A stretch of DNA of 64,000 nt, taken from Pyrinomonadaceae bacterium. Lineage in GTDB: Bacteria > Acidobacteriota > Blastocatellia > Pyrinomonadales > Pyrinomonadaceae. The position numbers and the translations under genes are program-made. This document shows positions 26,793 through 34,445 of the stretch, piece by piece (position 1 is the first letter of the stretch; every line of letters starts with the position of its first letter). The DNA lies in NCBI GenBank assembly GCA_030841105.1, contig JAVEDE010000123.1:1-64000 (forward strand). The letters run 5' to 3'. The notes beneath the pieces were generated by a model. It saw only the letters and a list, made by a program, of their open reading frames with translations. It did no database searches and was not told the origin of the DNA.

Positions 26793-28016
26793 ATGCCTGA
26801 AAGTACACAACATAAGCTCGACCGGGTACGTCGCCCCAGAGTCCAGATCACTTACGACGTGGAGACCCTCGGCTCCATCGTCAAAACGGAACTCCCCTTC
26901 GTGGTCGGCATCATGGCCGACCTGTCCGGCAACAACATTGCGGGCAAAGACCCCGACCGCCCCGCAGCCCTGCCGATGAAAGACCGCAAGTATGTCGAGA
27001 TTGACCGCGACAACTTCGACTCGATCATGGAGAAGATCGGGCCGTCGGTGAAACTCTCCGCGAAGTCGGGCTTCTCCGACACGTTGGCCTTCTCGAAGTT
27101 GGAAGACTTCAGCCCGATCAACGTGCTGCGCAAAGTGCCCGACCTGAAAAAGAAGTTTGACAGCCGGACGCGCCTCTCCAACCTCGTCGCCAAGCTGGAC
27201 GGAAACGTGAGGTTGCAGGAGGATTTTGTTAAGGCTTTCAACGACCTGATGGCGCAGGGCGACTCCGCCACGCTCGACAAATACCTGCTGGCGATGAATC
27301 CCCCGCCGGGCATGCCGTCCGTGACTGACGCGGAGACCACGACGGGCGTGCAGACGGCCTCCGGGCTGGTCATCACGCCGGCCACCGATGCAGTCGGAAA
27401 GAAAACGACGCACTTCAAGATCAGCGCCATCACCGGCGGCACGCTGTTCAAGAGCGACGGCAAAACCCCGGTCGCCACCGACGCCGCCAACGCCTTCATC
27501 ACCAAGGAGGAGGGCGCGGACGGCCTCAGATTCATGCCCGATGCAACGGCGACGCCAGCCACCCCGGGCAGTTTCACCGTGGAGGCTTCGACGGACGGCA
27601 AGTCCGTCGTGTCCGACACCTCCGCAACTGCGACGATCACGGTGTCAGCAGTCACCTCCAAGTCGAGTGACTCGTTGGCGGACACCCCGGCCGCGCCGGT
27701 GGTGGCTAACGTCACGACCGCCAGAGCCGCCAAAACCGCCCCGATCAGCATCACCCCGCCCCCCGGAGCGACCGGCACGGATGTGACGCACTTCAAGATC
27801 AGCAAGCGCACCGGCGGCACGCTGACCAAGAAGGACGGCAAAACCGCGGTCGCCGACGACGCCTTCATCACCAAGAAGGAAGGCTCGGACGGCTTGATAT
27901 TCACGCCTGATCCGACGGCGACAACGAACGGCAGCTTCACTGTGGAGGCTTCGACGGACGGCACGACCGTCGCGACCGGCATTCCCTCCGCAACTGCGAC
28001 GATCACTGTTACGTAA
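26793..28016 (+). CDS. tssB: T6SS sheath protein TssB with two C-terminal adhesin-like domains
   Basis: Residues 1-~170 are a complete TssB (VipA/ImpB): RPRVQITYDVET, LPFVVGIMADLSG and KLEDFSPINVLRKVPDL. Normal TssB ends there (about 160-180 aa). This protein continues to 407 aa with two tandem copies of a ~92-residue beta domain (~191-285 and ~316-407), each with THFKIS, TGGTL, DGKT, FITK-EG-DGL-F-PD and GSFTVEASTDG ... ATATITV. This pattern resembles repeats of giant cadherin/Ig-like adhesins. The sheath is built of TssB-TssC, and a C-terminal GFP on VipA is tolerated, so the extra domains would probably stand on the outside of the sheath. AAGGAG precedes the ATG; tssC follows after 14 bases. 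Confidence 0.95.
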   Translation: MPESTQHKLDRVRRPRVQITYDVETLGSIVKTELPFVVGIMADLSGNNIAGKDPDRPAALPMKDRKYVEIDRDNFDSIMEKIGPSVKLSAKSGFSDTLAFSKLEDFSPINVLRKVPDLKKKFDSRTRLSNLVAKLDGNVRLQEDFVKAFNDLMAQGDSATLDKYLLAMNPPPGMPSVTDAETTTGVQTASGLVITPATDAVGKKTTHFKISAITGGTLFKSDGKTPVATDAANAFITKEEGADGLRFMPDATATPATPGSFTVEASTDGKSVVSDTSATATITVSAVTSKSSDSLADTPAAPVVANVTTARAAKTAPISITPPPGATGTDVTHFKISKRTGGTLTKKDGKTAVADDAFITKKEGSDGLIFTPDPTATTNGSFTVEASTDGTTVATGIPSATATITVT

Positions 28017-28030
28017 TAAGGAGCCACATC

Positions 28031-29689
28031 ATGACTGACCCAATCAAAACGAAGAAGCAACAGGCCACGGCATTGAAGGAAGACACGACGCCGAAGGAAA
28101 TAAAGCCCATCTCACAACTGACGCGTGAAGCCAGCGATGCGGAGCAACTGGTGAACGCCGCCGACATGGTTGGCGAACTGTACAACCAAGTCTGGAAGGA
28201 GAAAGATAAGAACCCGCTGGGGCTGCCCGTCGCCGCGGCGACGGGCAACGATGCCCCGAAGCCGCAGTTGTCCGCCCATAACCTCATGCAGATGCTCTCG
28301 CAGCGGATCGCGACGCTCGACGAGGAGATCAACAACGATCTGAGCAATGTCCTGCATGAGCCGGGCGTCCAAGAACTTGAAGCGACGTGGCGCGGACTCC
28401 ACTACCTCGTCTCTCACAGCGAGACCGGAGAAATGTTGAAGCTTCGCGTGCTCGACGCCACCAAAGATGAGATCAGCAAAGACCTCAGCAAGGCCGTCGA
28501 GTTCGACCAGAGCGTCCAGTTCAAGAAGATTTACGAAGAGGAGTACGGCACGTTCGGCGGCTCGCCTTTCAGCATGCTGGTCGCGGACTACCGTTTTCAG
28601 GGAACGCAGCCCGACCTCGAATTCCTCGTCAACATGTCGGGCGTAGCGGCGGCGGCGCACGCGCCGTTCATCGCCGCGGCCGACCCCGGCCTCTTCGATC
28701 TGGAAAGTTTCGCGGACTTGGCCTTGCCGCGCGACCTCTCCAAGATTTTCGGCACGACGCTGCTCGCCAAGTGGAAGTCGTTCCGCGAGAGCGAAGACTC
28801 GCGTTACGTCGCGCTGTGCCTGCCGCGCTTCCTGCTGCGCTCGCCCTACGGGTCTGACGAACACAAGCAGACCAAGAAGGGCAAGCCCGTCTTTGATCCG
28901 AAGACGAAGGAGATCGTCAAGGAGTCTCTGCTCGGACGCGCGCCCGCCGAGGACGTGGATTTTCAGGAGCAGATCGTGACGACCACTAACGGCCACACGC
29001 CCGGCGTCACCAGTAGCGACGGCTACCTGTGGGGCAACCCCGCGTTCCTGTTCACCGAGCGCATCACGAACGCCTTTAGCCTCTACAAGTGGACGGCCGC
29101 GATCCGTGGCGTCGAGGGCGGCGGCCTCGTCGAGGGCTTGCCCGCCATCAACTTCAGGACGCAGGAGGGCGACGTGGCCTTCAAGTGCCCGATTGAAGTC
29201 TCAATCACCGACCGCCGCGAGAAGGAGTTGAGCGACCTCGGCTTCATCGCGCTCGTCCACCGCAAGAACACGGATCAGGCGGCCTTCTTCGGCGGGCAGA
29301 CGACGCAGAAGCCGAAGGTCTACATGGACCCGAAGGCGACGGCCAACGCACGCCTCTCCTGTTCGCTGCCCTACGTGCTCGCCGCCTCGCGCTTCGCTCA
29401 CTACATCAAAGTGATCATGCGCGACAAGGTGGGGAGCTTCATGACGCGCGACAACGTCGAGAAGTTCCTCAACTCGTGGATCAGCAACTACGTGCTCCTG
29501 AACGACAACGCCTCGCAAGCCTCGAAGGCTTCGTACCCGCTGCGCGAGGCGCGCGTTGACGTGACGGAGATAGCGGGCAAGCCGGGCTGTTACAACGCGA
29601 CCGTCTACCTGCGGCCGCACTTCCAACTCGAAGAACTGACGGCCTCGATCCGGCTCGTGGCGGAGCTGCCGCCGCCCGCCGCCGCCTGA
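28031..29689 (+). CDS. tssC: T6SS sheath protein TssC
   Basis: This 552-aa protein is a long-form TssC (VipB/ImpC). It has the LEATWRGLHYLVSHSETG motif, FGGSPFSMLVADYRF, LPRFLLRSPYG, GYLWGNPAFL and the terminal FQLEELTASIRLVAELP. It co-assembles with TssB into the contractile sheath. Length is slightly above the usual ~490-500 because of a ~60-residue N-terminal segment. AAGGAGCC lies upstream of the ATG. Nothing in TssC mirrors the TssB extension. Confidence 0.96.
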   Translation: MTDPIKTKKQQATALKEDTTPKEIKPISQLTREASDAEQLVNAADMVGELYNQVWKEKDKNPLGLPVAAATGNDAPKPQLSAHNLMQMLSQRIATLDEEINNDLSNVLHEPGVQELEATWRGLHYLVSHSETGEMLKLRVLDATKDEISKDLSKAVEFDQSVQFKKIYEEEYGTFGGSPFSMLVADYRFQGTQPDLEFLVNMSGVAAAAHAPFIAAADPGLFDLESFADLALPRDLSKIFGTTLLAKWKSFRESEDSRYVALCLPRFLLRSPYGSDEHKQTKKGKPVFDPKTKEIVKESLLGRAPAEDVDFQEQIVTTTNGHTPGVTSSDGYLWGNPAFLFTERITNAFSLYKWTAAIRGVEGGGLVEGLPAINFRTQEGDVAFKCPIEVSITDRREKELSDLGFIALVHRKNTDQAAFFGGQTTQKPKVYMDPKATANARLSCSLPYVLAASRFAHYIKVIMRDKVGSFMTRDNVEKFLNSWISNYVLLNDNASQASKASYPLREARVDVTEIAGKPGCYNATVYLRPHFQLEELTASIRLVAELPPPAAA

Positions 29690-29696
29690 GTCTGTC

Positions 29697-29736
29697 CGGC
29701 GGCGGGTGAAGTCAACTCGGACTTCGCCCGCCGCCG
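29697..29736 (+). terminator. Strong hairpin between tssC and hcp
   Basis: A 17-bp stem (29697-29713 with 29720-29736; one G-U-type mismatch) around a 6-base loop starts 7 bases after the tssC stop. There is no T run, so it may be an attenuator or a mRNA-stabilising structure rather than a full terminator. Confidence 0.6.
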
Positions 29737-29813
29737 CACAGGCCGCCGGGGCGCACCGCATCGCCGTCGGAATTTGAATCAACCAGAACTCAGAAGATGG
29801 AGGAGGAGTAACT

Positions 29814-30302
29814 GTGGACGTAATCATTTTAGACATGGGCAAAGACATAACGGGCGAAAGTTCGCTGACCGACTACGCAGGGAAAATGGAACTGCTCTCG
29901 TTCAGTCACGGCGTCGCCATGCAGATCACCGGAGACTTGAGCAACACGGAAAGAACCTCCGGCAAACCCAATCATCAGGACATGACGGTCACGAAATATC
30001 TGGACGCCGCCTCGCCCGTGCTGAACCAGAATTGTTGTCAGGGGACGGGCTTCGCGCAGGTGGACGTCATCATCGGGCGCAACGACAGCGGGAAGGTCAT
30101 CGAGTTGATGAGGTACACGATGAAGAGCGTGCTCATCTCCTCGATCTCCATCGGCGGCGGCGGCGGCGACAAGCCGGTCGAAACCCTGACGCTCAACTAT
30201 AACGACATCGCCTGGAAGTTCACCTCCCAGAAGGCCGAGGTCGGCACCAAGGGAGTCGTCAACGGGACGTGGAATCTGGCGAAGAACGCGGTTGACTCCT
30301 AG
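29814..30302 (+). CDS. hcp: T6SS tube protein Hcp (TssD)
   Basis: This 162-aa Hcp-family protein has ITGESSLTDYAGKMELLSFSH near the N-terminus (read in parts as GESSLTDYAGKMELLSFSH), MTVTKYLDAASPVL, MRYTMKSVLISSIS and ETLTLNYNDIAWKF. It polymerises into the inner tube expelled on contraction and can bind small cargo. The start is GTG at 29814 under a strong GGAGGAGG. The gene is bracketed by hairpins at 29697-29736 and 30323-30348, which may raise Hcp level relative to its neighbours. Confidence 0.95.
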   Translation: MDVIILDMGKDITGESSLTDYAGKMELLSFSHGVAMQITGDLSNTERTSGKPNHQDMTVTKYLDAASPVLNQNCCQGTGFAQVDVIIGRNDSGKVIELMRYTMKSVLISSISIGGGGGDKPVETLTLNYNDIAWKFTSQKAEVGTKGVVNGTWNLAKNAVDS

Positions 30303-30322
30303 CCCGGAGAGGCGTTGACATG

Positions 30323-30348
30323 GCCGCCGTCGCACGCCGGACGGCGGC
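30323..30348 (+). terminator. Hairpin between hcp and tssE
   Basis: GCCGCCGT (30323-30330) pairs with ACGGCGGC (30341-30348), an 8-bp GC stem and 10-base loop, 20 bases after the hcp stop and 10 before tssE. It is probably an attenuator or 3'-end stabiliser for hcp mRNA. Confidence 0.5.
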
Positions 30349-30357
30349 TGAATTGAT

Positions 30358-30861
30358 ATGAGTCAATCTCATCACACAGGCGGCGCGCGGGCGTTGCTCT
30401 TCGAGCGGCTGGTTGATGTCGAACCGGAGCACAAAGAAGAGCCGTTCCGCGTGCTGAGCAAGCAGGAACTACGGAGGTCGGTGAGCCGGGAGTTGGGGCA
30501 GTTGCTAAACACGCGCTGCCCCCTCCCGCTCCACCTGCTCGGCGAAGAGGAGCGGACTGTCATCAACTATGGCATCCCCGACTTCACCTCGCTCTCGCCG
30601 CAGAACGCCGGCGACTGCCAGCTTATCGCCGGCATCATCGGCCAGACCATCACCGCCTACGAGCCGCGCCTGCGCAACGTGCGCGTGCGCGTGGAGCGTT
30701 TCGAGGGCGAGGAGCGCACGCTGCACATCGCGGTTGACGCCGACCTCGTGACCGACACCGTGATCGAGGTGCGTTCGCACTCGGAGCACAGTTCGTCGGC
30801 CGAGCCGATCACGTTCCCCGTCGTCCTGTTTAGTAGAACCGGAGTTCTGGAAGTGGACTAG
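30358..30861 (+). CDS. tssE: T6SS baseplate protein TssE (gp25-like)
   Basis: This 167-aa protein has the gp25/TssE features: an N-terminal LLFERLVD, SVSRELGQLLNTRCPL, YGIPDFTSLSPQN and the EPRLRNVRVRVERFEGEERT core containing the conserved E-x-R. TssE is the wedge protein that initiates sheath assembly. The stop TAG is one base before the tssF ATG, showing tight coupling. The ribosome site is weak (TTGAT), which suggests translation coupled to or attenuated by the upstream hairpin. Confidence 0.93.
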   Translation: MSQSHHTGGARALLFERLVDVEPEHKEEPFRVLSKQELRRSVSRELGQLLNTRCPLPLHLLGEEERTVINYGIPDFTSLSPQNAGDCQLIAGIIGQTITAYEPRLRNVRVRVERFEGEERTLHIAVDADLVTDTVIEVRSHSEHSSSAEPITFPVVLFSRTGVLEVD

Positions 30862-30862
30862 C

Positions 30863-32746
30863 ATGAGTGAGAGAGAAGAGTTACTGCAATTCTACCGCGA
30901 CGAGTTGACCTACCTGCGCCGGATGGGGCGCGAGTTCAAGGCGCTGCACCCGAAGATGGCCGCGCGCCTCGAACTGAGCGACGACGAGTGCGCCGACCCG
31001 CACGTCGAGCGTTTGATCGAATCCTTCGCCTTCCTCACGGCGCGCCTCCAACTTCACCTGCGCGACGAGTTCCCTGAGATCACGACCGCGCTGCTCGGCA
31101 CGCTCTACCCGCAGTTGAGCAACCCCGTCCCGGCGATGGGGATCGTCCAGTTCAAAGTTGACCCGGAGCAGGGGAAGCCGACGACGGGCAAGGAAATTTT
31201 GCCGCTCAGTTCGCTCTTCATAGACACGCCGCAAAAGTTGACGTGCCGCTTCCGCACCTGTTACCCCGTCATGCTGTGGCCGCTCGAAGTCACGTCCGCA
31301 CGCATGGTTGACCCGGCGGAAGTGGACTTCCTCTCCACGGAAACAGACGTGGCGGCAGTCCTGCGCGTGGAGTTGGGCTGCATCCCCAGGGGCAAAGTTA
31401 AAGAGTTGCCGCTCGACCGCCTGCGCTTTCACCTGAACGACGACGCCACGCTCGTCAGCACGCTCTACGAGTTACTGTTCTGCCGCGTCAGCAAGGTGGC
31501 GGTGCGGCACGGCACGGGCGACAATGAGAAGCCGATCTATTTGAAGCCCAACTCGATCAGGCCGGTCGGCTTCGGCCTCGATGAAGAGGTGCTGCCCTAC
31601 CCGCCGACCGCTCACCCCGGCTACAGGCTCTTGCAGGAATACTTCACCTTCCCCCAGAAGTATCATTTTTTCGACCTCGAAAATTTGCCCCACATCGGCG
31701 CGACCGGCAAACTTGAGTTGTACTTCCTGTTCACCGAGCGACCCCCGACGAAACTGGCGATCAGCGCAGAGACCTTCCGCCTCGGCTGCACCCCTGTGAT
31801 CAACCTCTTCGACAAGACGACCGAGCCGATTCGTCTCGACCACCGGAGTCTGGAGTACCCGCTCGTCCCCGATAAGCGGCGCGAGAGCACGACGGAGATT
31901 CATTCGATCAAGTCGGTCTCGGCCGCCTCCGATCTCAACAAGCCGATCCAGAAGTTCGAGCCGTTCTATTCGTATAACCACTTCATGGACGTGACGAAGC
32001 ACCGTGCGTTCTGGCACGCCGCCCGTCGCGCCTCGCAACGCAGAGACATTCCCGGCACGGAGATGTACCTCTCGTTTCTGGATCGCAACTTCAAGCCCAC
32101 CGACGCGCCCGCGCAGACCGTCTACGCGCACACGCTCTGCACCAACCGCTTCCTGACCCGAACGCTGCCGGAGAACGCCTCGCCGCTCTACCTCGAAGAC
32201 GCCCTGCCCGGCTACGTCATCTCGCTCGTCGGGCGTCCGACGCGCCCGCTCCCCCCGCGGCTCGGCGGGGCGACCGCGTGGCGGCTCGTCTCACACCTCT
32301 CGCTCAACCACCTCTCGCTGTCCGAGGGGAGCGACAGCCTCAACGCCCTGCGCGAAATACTCGGCCTCTACAGCGTCTCCGACCGCCCCTCGACGCACGC
32401 GCAGATCATGGGCATCACGCAGATGGTGATCGCGAAGAAAAGCATGTACGTCGGCGAAGCGGCGTGGAAAGGATTCTGCCGGGGCACGTCCGTCACGCTC
32501 ACTTTCGACGAAGCGTTGTACCGCGGCACGAGTGCCTATCTGCTCGGCGCAGTTCTCAGCCACTTCTTCGGCCTGTACACCGCCGTCAACTCCTTCACCC
32601 AACTCACCATCAAGAAGAGCGCGCAGCCGGAAGAGAATTGGAAGCAGTGGGAGCCGAGAGCCGGGGCGGAAGCCGTCGCGGGCAAACAACTCGAAGGAAG
32701 ATGGAAACAATGGGAGCCTATGGCTGGGGAAAAAAGAGTTCTGTAA
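30863..32746 (+). CDS. tssF: T6SS baseplate protein TssF
   Basis: This 627-aa protein is a complete TssF (ImpG/VasA): FYRDELTYLRRMGREFKALH, VERLIESFAFLTARLQLHL, LLGTLYPQLSNPVPAM and RPLPPRLGGATAWRLVSHLS. TssF-TssG heterotrimers form baseplate wedges with TssE. The C-terminus is odd: the family's usual tryptophan-rich ending occurs twice, as NWKQWEPRAG and then RWKQWEPMAG, the second encoded by DNA that overlaps the tssG start by 46 bases. Confidence 0.95.
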   Translation: MSEREELLQFYRDELTYLRRMGREFKALHPKMAARLELSDDECADPHVERLIESFAFLTARLQLHLRDEFPEITTALLGTLYPQLSNPVPAMGIVQFKVDPEQGKPTTGKEILPLSSLFIDTPQKLTCRFRTCYPVMLWPLEVTSARMVDPAEVDFLSTETDVAAVLRVELGCIPRGKVKELPLDRLRFHLNDDATLVSTLYELLFCRVSKVAVRHGTGDNEKPIYLKPNSIRPVGFGLDEEVLPYPPTAHPGYRLLQEYFTFPQKYHFFDLENLPHIGATGKLELYFLFTERPPTKLAISAETFRLGCTPVINLFDKTTEPIRLDHRSLEYPLVPDKRRESTTEIHSIKSVSAASDLNKPIQKFEPFYSYNHFMDVTKHRAFWHAARRASQRRDIPGTEMYLSFLDRNFKPTDAPAQTVYAHTLCTNRFLTRTLPENASPLYLEDALPGYVISLVGRPTRPLPPRLGGATAWRLVSHLSLNHLSLSEGSDSLNALREILGLYSVSDRPSTHAQIMGITQMVIAKKSMYVGEAAWKGFCRGTSVTLTFDEALYRGTSAYLLGAVLSHFFGLYTAVNSFTQLTIKKSAQPEENWKQWEPRAGAEAVAGKQLEGRWKQWEPMAGEKRVL

Positions 32747-34386
32747 TCGAGTGGCTCTTCGCGGAAGGCTACCGCTTCGATTTTTTTCAGGCGGTCAGAC
32801 TGCTGGAGATACTCAACTCGCCGCTGAAGCCGTCGCGCGTGGGCGACTACTGGCCGGAGGGCGCGCCGCGCTTCAACGACGAGGAGTTCATGTTGAAGGA
32901 CTTCGTGCGCTTCAAGTCGGCGGTGAGTTTGAACTTCCCCGGCAGCGACGTGGCCGACGTGCAACTCAAGGGCGAGCCGGAGGGGACAAACTTACCCGAA
33001 GCCGCCGACGAATTGAACCGCCACACGATCCACAAGATTTACAAGCGGACGTTCGAGGCGCACCGGCCGCGCGGGCAGCGGCCGCTCGCCGAGATCACCG
33101 TCAACCTGATGGGGCTAGCGGGCGCGCTCGGCCCGCTCGACATGCCCACCACCGAACTGATCATCGAGCGCATCGCCAAGCAAGACACCGCGCTCAAAGA
33201 TTTTCTCGACATCTTCAACCACCGGCTCATCTCGCTCCTGTACCGGATCAGGAAGCTGCACCGCGTCGGCATGGAGGTGGAGTCTCCGGGGCAGGATAAA
33301 ATCTCCGACTACCTGTTCGCCGTCATCGGTCTGGGCACGCCCGGCCTGCGCGGGCGCATGCAGGTGCAAGACCGTTCCTTGCTCCACTACGCCGGGCTGC
33401 TCGGTCAACAGCCGCGCTCGCTCGTCGGCCTCGAACTCATCCTCGCGGATTATTTTCAGGTCAAGGTCAAAGGCCATCAGTTCGTCGGGCGTTGGTGCGA
33501 ACTGGACGAGGAGCAGTGGACGAGGATCGGCCGCACGGGGCAGAACCAGACATTGGGGCGCGACGCGGTGGTGCTCGGCACGCGCGTCTGGGATAGTCAG
33601 GCGAAAATCGAACTCCGGCTCGGCCCGATGTCGCTCGCGCAGTTCATCGAATTGCTCCCGACGGGTTGGGGCTTCCTGTCGCTCTGCGACCTCACGCGTT
33701 TTTATCTGGGCGACACGCTGGACGTCAGTTTTCGTCTGATCTTGAAGAGCGGGGAAGTGCCGCCGCCGTTCCTCGGCATGAGGGACACGCCGCGCCTCGG
33801 CTGGACTTCGTGGCTGTGGAATCCGTGGCTCACGGACACTCCTTCGAGCTTCGCCCCGGCGCGTTTGCACGGGGCGGCGCAGTACGCCGGGCAGGCGGAG
33901 GAGGAAGAGGCCGGAGAGGACGCGGAGGTGGTGATCGAACTCCGCCCGCCGCGCTCGGAATTTCGTTCGGAGCAATTCCCGCTCCTCTTCCGCCTGCCGC
34001 CCCTGCAACTGTCGCAGTTGATCGGCAGGATGAGGGAGCAATGCTTCCGGCCACACTCGACCATCGTGAGCGAGGGCGAGCCGGGCAACAGCATGTTTGC
34101 GATTCGCCACGGGCGCGTGCGGATGATGCGCCGCGAGGAGAACGGGAAACAGACGACGCTCGGCATCCTCGGCGAGGGAGATTGTTTCGGAGAGACGACG
34201 CTCCTCATCGGCAAACACCGCGAGGCGACCGTCGTCGCCCTTGAGGACTGCACCGTGCTCGAACTCGACAAGAAAGAGTTACAAAAGTTCGCTGATGAGA
34301 ACCCGCGCTGGAAAAAAACCTGGAAGGCTTACCGCTACGGCCAGTTCGTCGAACCGCGCGCGGCGGGCAAAGAATTTTTCATGTGA
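32701..34386 (+). CDS. tssG: T6SS baseplate protein TssG fused to a cyclic-nucleotide-binding domain
   Basis: The protein is 561 aa from ATG 32701; ATG 32710 sits better behind AAGGA. Residues ~10-340 are TssG (ImpH/VasB): EGYRFDFFQAVRLLE, RFKSAVSLNFPGSDV, HRLISLLYRIRKLHR and LGTRVWDSQAKIELRLGP. After an acidic linker, residues ~430-530 form a CRP/PKA-type cNMP-binding domain: LPPLQLSQLIGRM, GEPGNSMFAIRHGRVRMM, and a phosphate-binding cassette with FGE at 496-498 and Arg507, spaced as in PKA regulatory subunits. TssG proteins are normally ~300-350 aa. The fusion suggests that baseplate assembly or firing responds to a cyclic nucleotide. It could alternatively be a purely structural add-on. 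Confidence 0.95.
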   Translation: METMGAYGWGKKSSVIEWLFAEGYRFDFFQAVRLLEILNSPLKPSRVGDYWPEGAPRFNDEEFMLKDFVRFKSAVSLNFPGSDVADVQLKGEPEGTNLPEAADELNRHTIHKIYKRTFEAHRPRGQRPLAEITVNLMGLAGALGPLDMPTTELIIERIAKQDTALKDFLDIFNHRLISLLYRIRKLHRVGMEVESPGQDKISDYLFAVIGLGTPGLRGRMQVQDRSLLHYAGLLGQQPRSLVGLELILADYFQVKVKGHQFVGRWCELDEEQWTRIGRTGQNQTLGRDAVVLGTRVWDSQAKIELRLGPMSLAQFIELLPTGWGFLSLCDLTRFYLGDTLDVSFRLILKSGEVPPPFLGMRDTPRLGWTSWLWNPWLTDTPSSFAPARLHGAAQYAGQAEEEEAGEDAEVVIELRPPRSEFRSEQFPLLFRLPPLQLSQLIGRMREQCFRPHSTIVSEGEPGNSMFAIRHGRVRMMRREENGKQTTLGILGEGDCFGETTLLIGKHREATVVALEDCTVLELDKKELQKFADENPRWKKTWKAYRYGQFVEPRAAGKEFFM

Positions 34387-34387
34387 T

Positions 34388-34426
34388 CGCGCCGAGACAC
34401 GCCGTTGCCGTGTGACGCCCGGCGCG
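34388..34426 (+). terminator. Nested hairpin between tssG and vgrG
   Basis: Outer arms CGCGCCG (34388-34394) and CGGCGCG (34420-34426), and inner arms ACACG (34397-34401) and CGTGT (34409-34413), begin two bases after the tssG stop. It is possibly a terminator or attenuator; no T tract. Confidence 0.45.
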
Positions 34427-34445
34427 TCAGGACAGAGAGACAGAC

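Noticed and set aside
27353..28013. tssB 3' half as a separate adhesin gene joined by assembly error
   Set aside because: The frame is continuous with normal codon use, no start or ribosome site occurs near the junction, and the stop is 14 bases before tssC as expected of the operon.
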